A stretch of DNA of 64,000 bases from Phytophthora quininea (lineage: Eukaryota; Oomycota; Peronosporomycetes; Peronosporales; Peronosporaceae): positions 434,001-498,000 of the forward strand of contig JAAVTG010001008.1 of the NCBI GenBank assembly GCA_011947345.1. The letters are read 5' to 3'. Positions 47,950-59,858 of this stretch are shown here, piece by piece (position 1 is the first letter of the stretch; the number at the start of each line of letters is the position of its first letter). The notes beneath the pieces are model-generated. The model was not told where the DNA came from, made no database searches, and was given only the letters and a program-made list of their open reading frames with translations. The position numbers and the translations under genes are program-made.

Positions 47950-49846
47950 ATGAAGACGTTCGTAAGTGGCAAGATCTGGCAGTGGGGAGCGCCGTATGCA
48001 CAGTGGATAACCGTCTCGGACGACGGAGAAGTGGCCGCTGTAGGCTCTGGAACTCCTCCACCTAATTCGACCGAGACAGTAGATCTGCAGGACGCTCTGG
48101 TGCTTCCAGGCCTCCATGACGCGCATATCCACGTCAGCATGCTGGGCGAGAGCGCCGAGTGGCTCAGTCTGGCAGGATGCAAGTCATTTGACGACTTCAA
48201 GACGCGACTGAGGGCCTACGATGAAGCCTACCCGGACAAGGCATGGATCGTAGGCATCGGATGGGCGCAGGACGACCTCTCGGCCTCCGGGAAGTATCCT
48301 TCCAGACACGACATCGACGAAGTGGTCAAGGACAGACCCGTGATACTTCATCGCGTCTGCTGGCACATTGCAGTGGTGAACTCCAAGGCGCTGGCAATTG
48401 CCGGCGTGGATGTGGTTGCCAATAGTCATGATGTCAAGCATGGAGCTATTGATGTGGATGAGAACGGGGCCACGGGGATTTTGAGAGAAGACGTAAGTGC
48501 TAGCTATGTGGGGCTTTAACGATGAGTGGGTATGCTGACCGATGTTATGAATCCAGGCGGTACAAATTGTAGAGAAGCACGCAAACGAGCCGTCTTTAGG
48601 TGCGTTGATCCACCATGAGTTGAGATGGAGTGGAAGTGCTGACCATTGTTGCTGTGTTTGTGTGGTAGATCTGCGTGTGAAATACCTGAAGAACGCTCTT
48701 CAGAGGTGTGTGGCCTCAGGAATTACTGCTGTCCACACCAATGATGACGATGCGTGGCGAGCGTACACAAAGCTACAGGCGCTGGAAGGGCTACCTGTTC
48801 GGGTGTATTTGACGCCTTCCATTCTCGAACTGGGCAAGGCTCAACCCCGAAACCCGGAGATTGCGATGGTCTTGTGTCTTGCCATCGCTTGAAGATTTTC
48901 GGTGATGGCAGCTTGGGGGCGGTACGTTGACTCTTGGATCTTCGCCGTTTGCTGCGGCTGATATGCTGATTATCCCTGTTCGTTCAGGAAACAGCCGCTC
49001 TGCGAACTCCTTACAAGGGCTCAAAGAACATGGGCATCCTCATGAACTCGAACGATGACCTTGTCAAGAAGATGCGAGACGCAAACACCGCCGGCTACCG
49101 TCTTGAAATTCACGCAATCGGTGAGGTGCAATTTACAAGAAACTCCTTTAATGTCTGACGGCTTGCTGCTATTAGGTGACCGAGCGGCAGAACAGGTGCT
49201 TGCAGCGCTTAAGACTGCTGCGGTCACGCCAGATGAGCGCCCAATTCTCACGCATTGCCAAATTCTAGGCGAAGATCTTATCACACAAATGCGCGATCAA
49301 GGTGTGATTGGCAACATCCAGCCGTCGTTCACGGTGACTGATGCAGCGTATGTCCGCAAGCGCCTGGAAGACAACGTGCTCCCATACGCATACTGCTGGA
49401 AGCGAATGCTAGATAGCGGCATTGCGTGTGCTGGCGGGAGCGATGCCCCCGTGGAGACGTGCAACCCCTTCCAAGGCATCTACGACGCGATTTATCGTCG
49501 GAAGCCGAATCGCCCGCAAGATGTGTTCCTGCCGGAAGAGCAGCTCTCTTTTGAAGAAGCGCTGGCACTTTACACCAAGGGCGGGGCCTTCGCGGCTATG
49601 CAAGAAGAAACTTTGGGTCAGATTGCGCCAGGCTTCCGTGCGGACTTTGTGGTGCTCCGTCAAGACGTCGCCAAGAATCACGAGGCGCTCGTGGAACCCG
49701 ACCTAGTGGAAAGTGTCTGGGTCAATGGCAAGAAGACCTTCGAATTCGATCCCGCCGCGATGAAGCAGGCGCAACCTGATCTCAGCAACAGCTCACTCCC
49801 GGGCAAGAACGGACCAAGAATCGTGTGCCGCTGCTGCCGCCATTGA
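47950..49846 (+). CDS. Amidohydrolase family 3 metal-dependent enzyme
   Basis: Exons 47950-48492, 48557-48599, 48669-48921, 48988-49120 and 49176-49846, all GT-AG. Metal-binding landmarks: HDAHIHVSM after the LVLPGL strand, LEIHAIGDRAAE, TLTHCQ-type ILTHCQILG, and the late Asp in CAGGSDAPVET. Other family phrases are WIVGIGWAQDDLSAS and FGDGSLGA. A -1 shift lies near 48880, just before LKIFGDGSLGA. YtcJ-like members hydrolyse C-N bonds; the substrate is unknown. No signal peptide, so probably cytosolic. It is divergent from the C5orf34-like gene across about 90 bp. Confidence 0.85.
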
Positions 49847-49976
49847 GTGCAATGCAAGTTGTTGCCGTTGAAGTTGTCATTTTGACGAATAAACTTTTCA
49901 GAAATGATTTGATTGGTCAAAAAGACGTGGTGCGATTTTCGGTTCATTTTGGCGCCAAGCACTCAAAGTAGCAGCG

Positions 49977-50381
49977 ATGGACTTCGACGGAGGCGCACCA
50001 GCAGGCAACGCGACGGCCCCGCGCGTCAACAAGAGCTCGATGGCCAACTTTGTAGGCCGCACCGTGGCGCTAGTGGGCGCCGTGGAGAGCCACTCGCCCA
50101 CGTCGGTGCTGCTTCGAACCTCCGTACGTCAATATCAATGATCTCTGGTTGATATTGTCTCTAACTGGCGCTGCATGCAATAGGATGGAGGTGTCGTGAA
50201 CGTGACACCGCAGCCGGGCACCAACTACGGCAGCAAGATTGTGGAGGTGATCGGCCGCGTGGAGAACCCCGAGAGCATCCAGGAGTTCAAGACCACGCTC
50301 TACAACGACAGCTTTGACCTGGAGACCTACGACCAGTTCGTGCAGCTGGCGCAGAGCAAGTTCAAGAACCTGTTTGAGTAA
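49977..50381 (+). CDS. RPA3: RPA3/RPA14 subunit of replication protein A
   Basis: Exons 49977-50123 and 50184-50381, 114 residues, the usual size for the 14-kDa subunit. It is a small OB fold: RVNKSSMANFVGRTVALVGA, SVLLRTS then DGGVVNVTPQPG, and KIVEVIGRVENPESIQEFKT with the C-terminal helix YDQFVQLAQSKFKNL used for trimer contact. It pairs with RPA1 and RPA2 to hold single-stranded DNA in replication and repair. Confidence 0.78.
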
Positions 50382-50458
50382 ACACCACAACACGCTCTGT
50401 GGAGAGGAGCGTGAAATTTATAGATTTGCATGTGGAAGTTGAGTTTTGTCTTTGACCA

Positions 50459-51427
50459 TTAAGCAGAAGGTGGCTCTTGCGGTTCTAATGGAGCAGTCTC
50501 TATATCAACCTCGTCGGATGGAGGCATCGCCTTGGGGGTGTGGAGGATGCCCTGGTGTAGTGGACGCAGAGGTTTGGGGGTCTGGATGTCGTTAATCTCG
50601 CACTGAACGAGGTGGAGGTGATAGAACGGCGTGAAGATGTACTTGTACAGTTGGAAGTGTCGGTAGTACGATGTGGTGACGTAGTCCACGATAGCTGCAG
50701 CTTCTTGGCGATCGAATATCCCGACACTGTCGTTGCGCAGATTAGTGGCAATGTCAAATAACACACTTCGATGCTTGAAATCGTTTTACCTCTTGGGCGA
50801 GCGATTGACGCTGTGTGAAAGCAGTAGGGACTGGAAGAAGGCGAAGCTGCTGTTGAGATCCGTCACGCTGTCACGTGATAGATCGCGCTTCATTAACGTT
50901 TGGCAGATCCCAAGGAACACGGACGTCTGGTTGAGCTGGAAGTGCTGCTGCCTGCAGAACGTGGATCTTCAAGCAGTTAAGGATAGCCATCTTAACTTGA
51001 CAGGCCCACACGCAGTGCAAATGCAATAGGTTTCCGCTGCAAAGGATATGAGTAGTTGTGCAGGTGGAAGTCGAGTAGGAAGCTCTGCTTCTCGTCCGTC
51101 GGGTCCAAGCTGAAGATCGCGGCCAGCGCACTATCCAATGCAGCACATCCAGATAATCACTACGGTAGAATCACCGACGAACTACAGTAGCAATTGCCGA
51201 CAGAGTTTATAGCCAACCTCTTGCAGTCGTCCACCGAGTGCCTTGTCGCGAGCTCCGCCAGCTCGTCCTCGGTCGCGAAGTTCCACACGATCGAGTCCGT
51301 CTGCAGGTGCATAGACGAAGAGAGTGAGAAGGTCGCTGATGTGGCACAAGTGCGCGGGAAGCACAATCCCCAAGAGAGAGTACAGCGCCTCAACTCGAGA
51401 GCAGAAGGCAAGAAGAGCACGCACCAT
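50459..51427 (-). CDS. CABCOCO1-like (C10orf107/DUF4464) ciliary protein, tentative
   Basis: Several small exons on the minus strand. Readable parts are TDSIVWNFATEDELAELATR, SALAAIFSLDPTDEKQSFLL, then FHLHNYSY, NQTSVFLGICQTLMKRDLS, and the last exon SVGIFDRQEAAAIVDYVTTS with YYRHFQLYKYIF, INDIQTPKPLRPLHQGIL. The order matches what I recall of human CABCOCO1: a leading LLDYY, an FL-LL helix, an 'AIIDYL...HYKLYEF' helix and a Pro-rich end. The start exon is uncertain, and the upstream limit given is the end of an open frame. Two junctions (AAGAG/GTTGGC and AAGAGG/GTAAAAC) fit GT-AG. Confidence 0.5.
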
Positions 51428-51812
51428 TGTTGCAGCAAGTGTATCCGACGCTCTACTCGTACTTATCTGAGTATATATGTCCCATTGGTTAATACTCGTG
51501 GCCTTCGACTGTCTGTATTCATGTCGTTAAAAGAAGGGTGGTATTCCTTCTGTTCATGCACTAAAATCTAACCCATTGTCCTTAAACCGCGGTGGTCGTC
51601 CGTCTATAGCACATTCGCTGGCTCTTTTTCTACCAATAGAAAATGGCTCCCTCCTCTCCCTTCGGCATAGCTGTGACTGCCCCGCCAGAGTGCTCGGCGC
51701 CGAGCGGACAAGCGATAGCGTTGGCCCGGAAGAAGACGCCCAGAGAGCCGCGAGAGCCTCGAGACGCCTCGTAGTACGCGCGGGAACTGCCGACGGCCTC
51801 GAAACCAGCGCG
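51428..51812. other. Divergent region and 5' leader of the large gene
   Basis: About 385 bases between the CABCOCO1-like gene and the ATG at 51813. The large gene's frame is open from 51576 but has no ATG before 51813, so this is read as untranslated leader and promoter. Confidence 0.45.
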
Positions 51813-54800
51813 ATGGACGCCCAAGCGACGGTGGCCAAGGCCGCCAGCACTCCCTCCAAGGCCTCCGCGGCGCCCGAGGACGCGCCCGAGATCCTGGGCG
51901 AACCCGTGACGCTGAAGGAGCTGTCGACGCCCACCAACGGCAACAGCAAGCAAGACACAAGCTTCGAGGAGACGCAGACGATCACCGATGTGGAGAACAA
52001 CGAGGCAATAGAGGAAGAGAACCAGCAGCCTCAAGAGACGCCAGAGGAAGCCCAAGAAGGCTCTCATGAGATAATCACAGAGGCCAGTAGCGAGCAGACT
52101 CGGCAGACTGCTGATGAAGCCATTGCCGAAGAACGACCAGTCGACGAGACGACGGAGACGACTGACGACGCGAACGAAAGTAACGGCGTTCTCTCTGATA
52201 AGGAAGGCCTCCTCGAGGAGACATTGGTGGAGTTAGCGTCGTTCGACGACGACGACGAGGACGAGTTCCACGAGGCGATGGAGGATGGAGAAATGGACGG
52301 CGTGCAGGACAAACTGGCCGTCCCACCGACGATGACCTTCTCCGTGAACGAGATGGAGGTGATAACCAACCGTGGCGGACGCTCCGGCAGTCTGTCCAAG
52401 TTCCTCGATGACGCAGATACTTACAGACGACGGTCATTACCTTCGTACCCAGATGACCAGCTGTTTGCAGGCTCGCTCAGTCAAAAGAAGATGAGCCTCG
52501 CTGCTTTCCTGGACATGCAGATTGACCCTGTGCTTGAGATTTTGGAGGACACCGACTCAGACATCCGTCTGTGGCTCATGCAGCCCGAGACAGTCAAGGA
52601 AGTGCTGGCAGAGTTTGTGACCCCTCCGGTCCTCGAGGGAGAGCCGCACGAGGAGTATGGCTACTACAAGAAGCATTTCCTGTGCTCGGAGATCATCATG
52701 AAGTTATACACGGGCGAGGAGGACTTGTACGAATCCTTCTCATCGGATTCGAGCTCTGGATCCACGGCGTCCACTGCGGTATTTGGTTGCCAGGAGACAG
52801 AGGACATTGACAAGTGGGAGCAGCTCTACTCCATCTTTAAGAACCCCATTCCGCTGGATGAGATGCAGCTTTTGTTCTTCAGCAAGGCGCTTGTGCGACT
52901 TCACGACGGGTTCTGCCTGGAGGAAGGGTACGTCAATAACATTCTCAAGAGCTTCTTGCCCATGGTGATCCCGCACTTGTACTCGAACACCATCAAGTAC
53001 ATGCTTACGCTGATTCTTCAGTCATACGAGAGCGTTCACCCCATTACCGGACGGAACGACGCCATGGAGATCGTTGCGCCGTTGCTTGCCGAAGCTACTC
53101 GTGTGAACCCTGAGTCTCCAGAAAATTTGCCTCTTGTTGAAAACACAACCAACTTGCTGGTGGACATGCTGCAGGCAAATCAGGCTGACCGTTTGGGAGC
53201 GTTCAGTCGCCGGGAAGGTGGCGTGTACTTATCAAAGTACTTCGTGCGTGACCAGTTTGGCACGATCCGCGGATTCGAGTCCATGACCCATGGATACCAC
53301 AACTTTCTGCAGTACATGTTGCTGGAGGAGTTGTCCAAGCAGCCAGCTATTGTCGACGAGCTGTTTAGCAACGCCGCGGAAGAACTCGCGACTATTCAGA
53401 AGAAAAAGCTGACCGAAGTGTCAAGTGCTCTCAATGTCCACGTAGCGGCTGAGATGCTGGTCCTCTGCCAGAAACTTCTGAACGAAAGCCCCGAGTGCGA
53501 CGACGACAACCAAGTCTCTGAAGACTCAGAGACGCAGAAGTCCCAGTTGTCTTTCGGATACTCGAGCTTTTCATCCGAGCCGTACCCGAACTCTCCCCAG
53601 GACGGTGCTAACGAGACGTCGATGTACAACTTGACCTCGTTGCCTCGTGGTCACGCGCTTTGGTGTTATGTGCTTGAAGTTGCACGAAAGACAGCAGGCT
53701 CCTTCGTGGCACAGCTGAACGTGGGTCTTCCTTCATCCGTGGAGATTTCGTTGGCCAAGTATCTCAACAATCTTGTTCTCCTGAATGATGCTGGTGTGGA
53801 CGAGGAACTACACGAAAGTGGGCTTATCCAGGCGTACCTTGCTATCTTGGAGAAGCGCTCGTCGTTCGATATGCTCATTATTCACGTGGTGCCGGCTATT
53901 TCGTTCATCTTGCGCGATGCAGATGCTTCACGCGCCAAGAACTGCCCGTTGACGAAAGATCTTTTCGGAGTGAACATTTCCGTGACTGAGAACATCATCA
54001 GTTTGTTGCTGCGTGCCAAGATTGACATCCCGACGCTTGACATTTACGCCAACATCCTCCATGATGTGATTGATGAGGTCTTCACTAGTAAAACGCCCTC
54101 CCAAAACAATGCCCAGGTGGTCTTCCACTGCAAGCGCAATTCGTCCTGGGCAAAACTGACCGAGAAGACGAGATTCAGCAGTGGCTCTGAGAATTCGGAT
54201 TCATCACGTGGCTCAGATGTGAGGAAGAGCTCGGTGGGTGAAGCTGCGGCGCCCAGTGAGCGTGGTTCTTCTGTCGAGAAGGAAGAAGTGCGCGGTGATA
54301 CACTCACAGCAGAGACACCTGCAGAGAACGACGAACCTGCATCCACCGAGGAGCCTGAAGCAAACTCGGAGCGTCTGTCCATGAGCAGGAAAAGCTCAGT
54401 GGAGGAGAAGGAAGAGGAACCGTCCGAGGCTGTGTCTTCGCTATCAACTGACGAAGATACGACGCGTGTTTCGGTATCAGTTAGCGAGCAGGCAGGAATG
54501 TCCGAGAAGGAGGGTGTGCCAGAAGAGGATGTTAAGGAGAACGCACAGGCTGTACCAGCTATCGTGACAAGTAAGGACGAAGAGAAGGCTCCAGCGTCGC
54601 CGTCAAATGGCAAGGCCTCCAAAGCGAAATCTCCGAAGGACAAGTCGGAGACGAACAGGAACAGTGAAGGGGACGGCTCACGGAAGTCGCATTACTTCAA
54701 GAACGTCCTGCAGTCGCCGGTGTTCAAGTCCCCGATGCGCTTAGGCTCTGTTATTAAGCCCCCAGTTGCCCCCACCCAGGACTCGAACTCTTCTCAATCC

Positions 54801-56029
54801 AATGGCGACGGCAACCAGCGCAACTCGTTCGGATGGAACAGTGTGTTCAAGCGCCTCCGCAAGTCGCTGGTAACGACCCACACAGAGAAGCCTGACAAGA
54901 AGTTCTTGGCATTGAGCAACGAGCCTCACGCTTCGCCTGATGTCGCTCCTCGCCAGTCTGACGTGTTTGTCGTCGACACATCCAGGGGCGAGGACGTCAC
55001 TTCGTTTGTAAAGCGAGATGCAGGCGTCGTCGTGACGGACATCCCTGCTGCCAACACCAAGACGGCGAACGTCGTCACGGCTGGTTACATGTACAAAAAC
55101 AAATACCCAGAGACCGGCCAGAGGAGCGTGTGGGAGCGATACTACTTTGTCCTCAATCGTTCCGAGGGATCGTTGAGCTACTACATCAGCGAGGCTCATG
55201 CCAAGGACCGGACATTCGTTCGCGGAACGTCTCGCCCTCTTACAGTGTCAGAGGGCATCCCAATGCATGTCCACGGACAGAGCAACATCTTTGGCTTCCA
55301 GATCAACACACAGGGGCACGGCGCCTTCATGGTGCTGGTAGACTCGATCGACACGCGCCTGACGTGGCTGACGGAGATTCTCGTCTGTGTCTCCAACGCA
55401 AACCCTTCGCCTCCACTTCCGAAGCAGCGTCTGTCTCTGCTGCCTGACGACGTCCCGAAGCAACGCTTGTCAGCTACTTCAAGCTCGTTGGGCTCTCTGA
55501 AGTGCAGTAAGGAAGAGATGCGCGAGTTGGTGGTCGAGCTCTACCGCAATCTGTATGGCCCCAATCTCAAGTTCTCGTCTCCACTGGACGCTCCGGCCTC
55601 CTTTTGGATGGAGGAGAAGATCGATCCGGTGTCGGACGGATGCGTCTTGAGCTCGAACCTGCCGGACTGTGTGCCGTACTGGGGCGAGTTCCACGGCTAC
55701 AAGCGTCTGTGCGACTACTGGAAGATGCGCGACGAGACGGTGGAGCGCAGCAGTGGCCGTGTGCTCCGCATCCTTGTGGACGAGGACGAAGAGACCGCCG
55801 TGGTGATGACCTCCACGACGTTCCGCATCCTGCGCAACAGTGAGATTGTAACAGAGGAGTCGTGCGACATCGTGAGTGTGAGCGGTGGCAGCATCGTGAG
55901 CATCCACTGCACATTCGACTCGCACCGCATTGCACAAGCCTTCAAAAAGTAAGTAGAGTTCTTGAGTTCCGGTGGAAGTACTTAACTAACTTTTATTCTT
56001 GCCACAGGGAGGGGATCAGCGCATCGTAG
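51813..56029 (+). CDS. Very large protein with SAPS-like core, PH and NTF2-like domains
   Basis: Exons 51813-55948 and 56008-56029; the second adds only EGISAS. About 1385 residues. Order from the ATG: disordered acidic N-terminus (1-225); a helical core from about 225 with ILEDTDSDIRLWLMQPETVK, HFLCSEIIMKLYTGEEDLYE and LYSNTIKYMLTLILQSYESV, faintly like the SAPS domain of phosphatase-6 regulatory subunits; a long Ser/Glu linker (about 790-1030); a PH domain (about 1085-1190, GYMYKNKYPETGQRSVWERY to LTWLTEILVCVSN); and an NTF2/SnoaL-like end (about 1225-1385, MRELVVELYRNLYGPNL, VPYWGEFHGYKRLCDYW). Unbroken over 4 kb. The SAPS link is a guess; PH and NTF2-like calls are firmer. Confidence 0.7.
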
Positions 56030-56480
56030 ACTTTGAGCGCGGTTCATTGTGTTCGTTAGTGTGCGTTTGTGTACATGTTCGGAGCATCAACGCAAGTGCC
56101 GTTCTCCCTAGAGCAAGGCGGGACTGCCCGGCGCATTGATCGATGGCGGCGGCAATGAAGATGACGGCGAGGCATCTGAAGAGAGTGTAGCGCCGACGCA
56201 AGCGCCAAGTTTGTCCCTTTGCCATCAGAACTCCCCACGTAGAAACCTAGAGCTGACTGAGAGATCAAGCAGCAAGATGAAGAGAACTATGTTGTAAGGG
56301 CGTCGGGCATCGACTCGGCAGCTCGTTTTCCTTTACTATTACCGTTTTGACCACGCCAAGGGCTTGCACTTCTTCGATTTCAACCTGCTGCATCAGTTGC
56401 TATTGGACCAGGCCACGTTCTGGAGAGAACTCAGCGTCGAGGTCACTTCGGAATCGTCAGCGTGGAGACCAGCGAGAGCC
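56030..56480. other. Intergenic region before M96-like copy 7
   Basis: About 450 bases. Short frames on minus (56016-56268) have a hydrophobic stretch but overlap the end of the large gene and are not supported. A frame open upstream of 56481 on plus could extend copy 7, but the downstream ATG matches its relatives better. Confidence 0.4.
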
Positions 56481-57584
56481 ATGGGCGCCAAGGACAAAAA
56501 GCGGAAGCGCGGCCACCATGAGCGAAAGGTGAGTGAAGGAAACATGTTGGACTGCACTTCCACCAAACGTCGTCGTTGTCCAGGAGATGCTGCATAAGGA
56601 GATCCGCATGCTGGAGTCTGGGGTGGCTGTGCTCACTACTCAAGGAATGCCGTCCCACGACAAGTTGCTCCATGATCCAGTGCTGCTTCCGACTGCGAGG
56701 GAGTACGCAGAGCTTCGATACGCCATGGAACTGCAGCAGCTTCGCGTCGCTAGGATCCAATCAGCTCTTTTGCGCTGCGAGGTGAGAGTGCGTTGAGTTT
56801 CCGCCGGCTTGTCCTGTAGCTCACCTTTGGCATCGTGAACCAGACTGAGCAGCAGTTCTACCCGCTCTACAGTCGTATTTGCCTCACCAAGGACTGGGAC
56901 CAGCGCCGCAGGGCACTGCTGTCCATACGGGAGAAGAAGCTGCAGGCTGCGCTGGACTACGTTTCGTCTCGGGCCCAATTCAACGGCCTAAGCAAGACGC
57001 AGTTCTCAGAGAACAAGTTTGAGACTGGGGACGGCGCCTTGTGTTGTGTCCGCTACGAAACTGTGCAGTTCCGAGGCATCAAGTCGCTTCAGCAAGTGTT
57101 TGACGCGTTGTCGTTCTACACGACCAACATGGAGATCATCACGTCCGAGCAGCTCGGACACCTCACTTTACGCGACGACTTTGACACGGTCGAGGAGGAC
57201 AAGGCCTTCCACTCGCGGATCTTGACGACCAACGAGAGCGGCATCACCACCGAGTGCAACATCGTCTCCTACCGACAGCTCTATGGAGATTGCTGCGGGG
57301 TCATCCTCGTCGACTTTATCGACCAGGACGAGGTATATCCGTTCATTCCAAGTCGGCGAGTCCGGCGAGATGCTTCGGGGGCGATAGTGCTGACAGCAGA
57401 GAGAAATGGAGGAGAGTTGACGGTCACCATGCGCCGCGCAGCGTTCCTGAAACTGCACCGCCCGCAATTCTCGGTGTCTGCGGTCGAGCTTCAGGAACTG
57501 CATGACGACACGATGAAGTGGGCCGACGTGATGCTCAAGTCGGTGCGAGGCATGCTCTACTCGGCAGGACAATTTCGATCCTAG
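56481..57584 (+). CDS. M96-like family protein, copy 7 (intact)
   Basis: Exons 56481-56528, 56584-56781 and 56844-57584, 328 residues. Exon 1 is only MGAKDKKRKRGHHERK, the basic block. Exon 2 (198 nt) has MLHKEIRMLESGVAVLTTQG and LQQLRVARIQSALLRCE. Exon 3 has QFYPLYSRICLTKDWDQRRR, LCCVRYETVQFRGI, SEQLGHLTLRDDFDTV and VTMRRAAFLKLHRPQF, ending SVRGMLYSAGQFRS. This is the clean reference for subfamily B. Its TAG stop (57582-57584) is half host and half transposon: a Harbinger element begins at 57584. Confidence 0.82.
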
Positions 57585-57784
57585 GGCCTGTTCTGCAAAT
57601 CAGCCTTACCAACCAGTCTGAAGATGAAATAATCCCAAGCAGACGCGTTTGGCTGATTGATCGATTAGCTATTCTGGCGGCAGAACACGCCTAGCGGAGA
57701 TCAGCAGTCATCGAAAACGCACTGTCAGATGTTGGGGGCTTCGATTACCGATTATTTGTGAGTTCTCAATCTGCGGTGTTAAAT

Positions 57785-58147
57785 CTAATCTACTAAGGTC
57801 TGGAATACAACGCCAGAGCGTTGGGTACTGTGAAGTTGAACGTGTCGGAGGCGAAATAGGTCTGGGTTGCTGTTGATGAAGTTGCCGAAGTGTGATGTTT
57901 GCTTTAGTCGGCGCAGAATGGTGTGATACTGCTCGTGTAGATTGCTGTCTGCGGTACTGTCAGATGTGGTAGAGCTTACAATACAGAAACAATGCAGTAT
58001 ATTCAAATTTGAAGTTGGGCTGACCTTCACTACGAAGTCGCCAAGGAATTTGCCATGGTGGTGCCTCGACAAACGAACATCGACATTTCGCTGCTGCAGA
58101 AGCGCATGCTGGACGGCGGTCGCGAGCTCTGGGGCCCCAAGAACCAA
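57785..58147 (-). CDS. Possible second ORF of the Harbinger element
   Basis: A minus-strand frame of 120 residues opening MVLGAPELATAVQHALLQQR, with HTILRRLKQTSHFGNFINS near the end. Harbinger elements often carry a second gene for a Myb-like DNA-binding protein in opposite orientation, but I see no Myb motif here. It may be only part of a spliced gene or a chance frame. Confidence 0.3.
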   Translation of the reverse strand: MVLGAPELATAVQHALLQQRNVDVRLSRHHHGKFLGDFVVKVSPTSNLNILHCFCIVSSTTSDSTADSNLHEQYHTILRRLKQTSHFGNFINSNPDLFRLRHVQLHSTQRSGVVFQTLVD

Positions 58148-58255
58148 ATGCCAGCATGGGCACTTCGCGAAATGACTTGTTGTGATGGTCGCTTTCGTCA
58201 GATTCGCTAGTGGAAAATCTCTAGTGTCATCTGCTTCGGACGGCGTACTTTCGGC

Positions 58256-59283
58256 TTGTTCGGTGTCATCGTGGACGCTACAGGATGCATTTTAACCACC
58301 CGTAGGATCTGCAGCGGCGAAAAAGTTTTGATCTTCCTGTTCGTACTGTCTGGTAAGACGAACAGGGACGTGCAAGAACGATTTCAACACGGGCCTGAAG
58401 TTATAACGAAGACTGCTCGGGAGGTAATTGCTGCTGTCAAGATCAAATACCACGACTTCATCGTGCCACCGACGCCTTCAACACCGGAAAAATTCGAGAC
58501 GAGCAAAAGTTTTTCCCGTATTTTAAAAACTGCATCGGGGCTCTGGACGGTACTCACTTTCCTGCTGTGCCGCCGGCCAAATTCGCAGCCCGATTCCGGA
58601 ATCGGAAAGGGTTCTGCTCGCAAAACGTGTTGGGTGCCTGTGACTTTGAGATGAAGTTTGTGTACTCGCTACCTGGTTGGGAAGGGTCCGCTCATGATGG
58701 CCGTGTCTTGAAAGACGCTGTTCAAAACAGCTTCGCCATTCCAAAAGGTAACATCTAGCCTTGTGTGACGCGAGAATTGTAGTACTGATTTTCGTTGTTG
58801 ATATCAGGAAAATATTATCTTGGTGACGCTGGATACGCGTTAAACAGCTACACGCTAACTCCTTACCGCGGGACTCGATACCATCTCAGAGAGTTCGGCC
58901 AAGGAACGCAGCGACCACAAACAAAAGAAGAGTTGTTTAATTTGCGGCATTCATCTCTTCGAAATGTCATCGAGAGAACGTACGGCTTGATCAAAAACAA
59001 ATTTCCGCTTTTGACGAGGATGACATCGTACACCTTGAAAGAACAAGTGGGTCTCGTTCAGTCGGCGTTCGTCATGCACAACTTCATCCGCGTACACCAT
59101 GATGCTTTTGCAGACGTGGGTTTGCCGAACGAAGACTACATCGACAACCATTATGACAGCCGTCGTGGCATCCATGAGCCCGATAGTATGACGATGGAGA
59201 CGTTTCGAGACAAAATCGCAGCAGATATGTGGCGAGATTACTTGATGCTGCTAGCTGAACGCCACGGAGAGGTAGTTATCTAG
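58256..59283 (+). CDS. Harbinger-type DDE transposase (DDE_Tnp_4, HARBI1-like)
   Basis: Three collinear frames: 58256 to about 58490, about 58492-58747, and 58808-59283. The first has SGEKVLIFLFVLSGKTNRDV and QERFQHG. A -1 shift in the A5 run at 58488-58492 leads to FFPYFKNCIGALDGTHFPAV with the first Asp. A GT-AG intron (about 58748-58807) leads to KYYLGDAGYALNSYTLTPYR with the second Asp, and SSLRNVIERTYGLIKNKFPL with the Glu, completing the DDE triad. The start codon is not resolved and an upstream exon is likely. With one missing base it is near-intact, so the element may be recent. Confidence 0.85.
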
Positions 59284-59514
59284 TTCTGGTAATCCCCGAG
59301 GAATAAATGTGCTTTAAAAGGTGTCGACTGGCAATTAGTCTGATGGATCAGCTACCAGCCCGAATTCGGGCTGAAAAATAATCTGAATGAGAGCAATTTT
59401 CAGCAGTTTGATGCACGCAGAACACAACAGATTATTGATCGATCGGCTAAAGCATTAATATCATCTGAAACAAGCCCGATCAGCCATAATACGTGTCTGC
59501 ACAACAGGCCCCTA

Positions 59515-59858
59515 GTCACACGATTTTCCAACCGATTCGCGTCCCGAACGTAGTGAAGCTTCCTGGTGCCAGCGAGATGGTCTCGTTGGTGGTGTTGCCT
59601 CGTGCTGCGTGCTTCAGCACACATCATCTGTCGCTTACCCACTACAGTATCCGTATCAATTCCACACATATCCGGAATGCCATAAGATCTTGATTCTTGT
59701 ATGTGAAAGACCCTCGGGATGTGCTTCGACGTATACTCTACATCTGCTTGGTGCGGATTATACACATTGGTGCTTGGACGCCGCTCACTTCCTCAAATCC
59801 CTCCATTTGCGTAGTGGGTGTGACGAGCTCAAGCTACTAACCTTACAGCCCATTGACC
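59515..59858. other. Intergenic region downstream of the transposon
   Basis: 344 bases between the Harbinger target duplication and the E2-like gene: original downstream sequence of M96-like copy 7 plus the E2 promoter. No gene supported. Confidence 0.45.

Larger units (their letters stand above)
57584..59511 (+). mobile_element. Harbinger/PIF DNA transposon with CTA target duplication
   Basis: A 1928-bp element. The left end reads GGGCCTGTTCTGCA and the right end, reversed, GGGCCTGTTGTGCA. The 3-bp direct repeat CTA flanks both sides (57581-57583 and 59512-59514), the size typical of PIF/Harbinger insertions. Inside are a DDE transposase on plus and a possible second frame on minus, as in many elements of this class. 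Subterminal stretches near both ends also share CAGACRCGT and GGCTGAT motifs. It sits exactly in the stop codon of M96-like copy 7. Confidence 0.92.

Noticed and set aside
56016..56268. Minus-strand ORF with a possible membrane segment
   Set aside because: Overlaps the last exon and 3' end of the large gene; no family and no clear start context.
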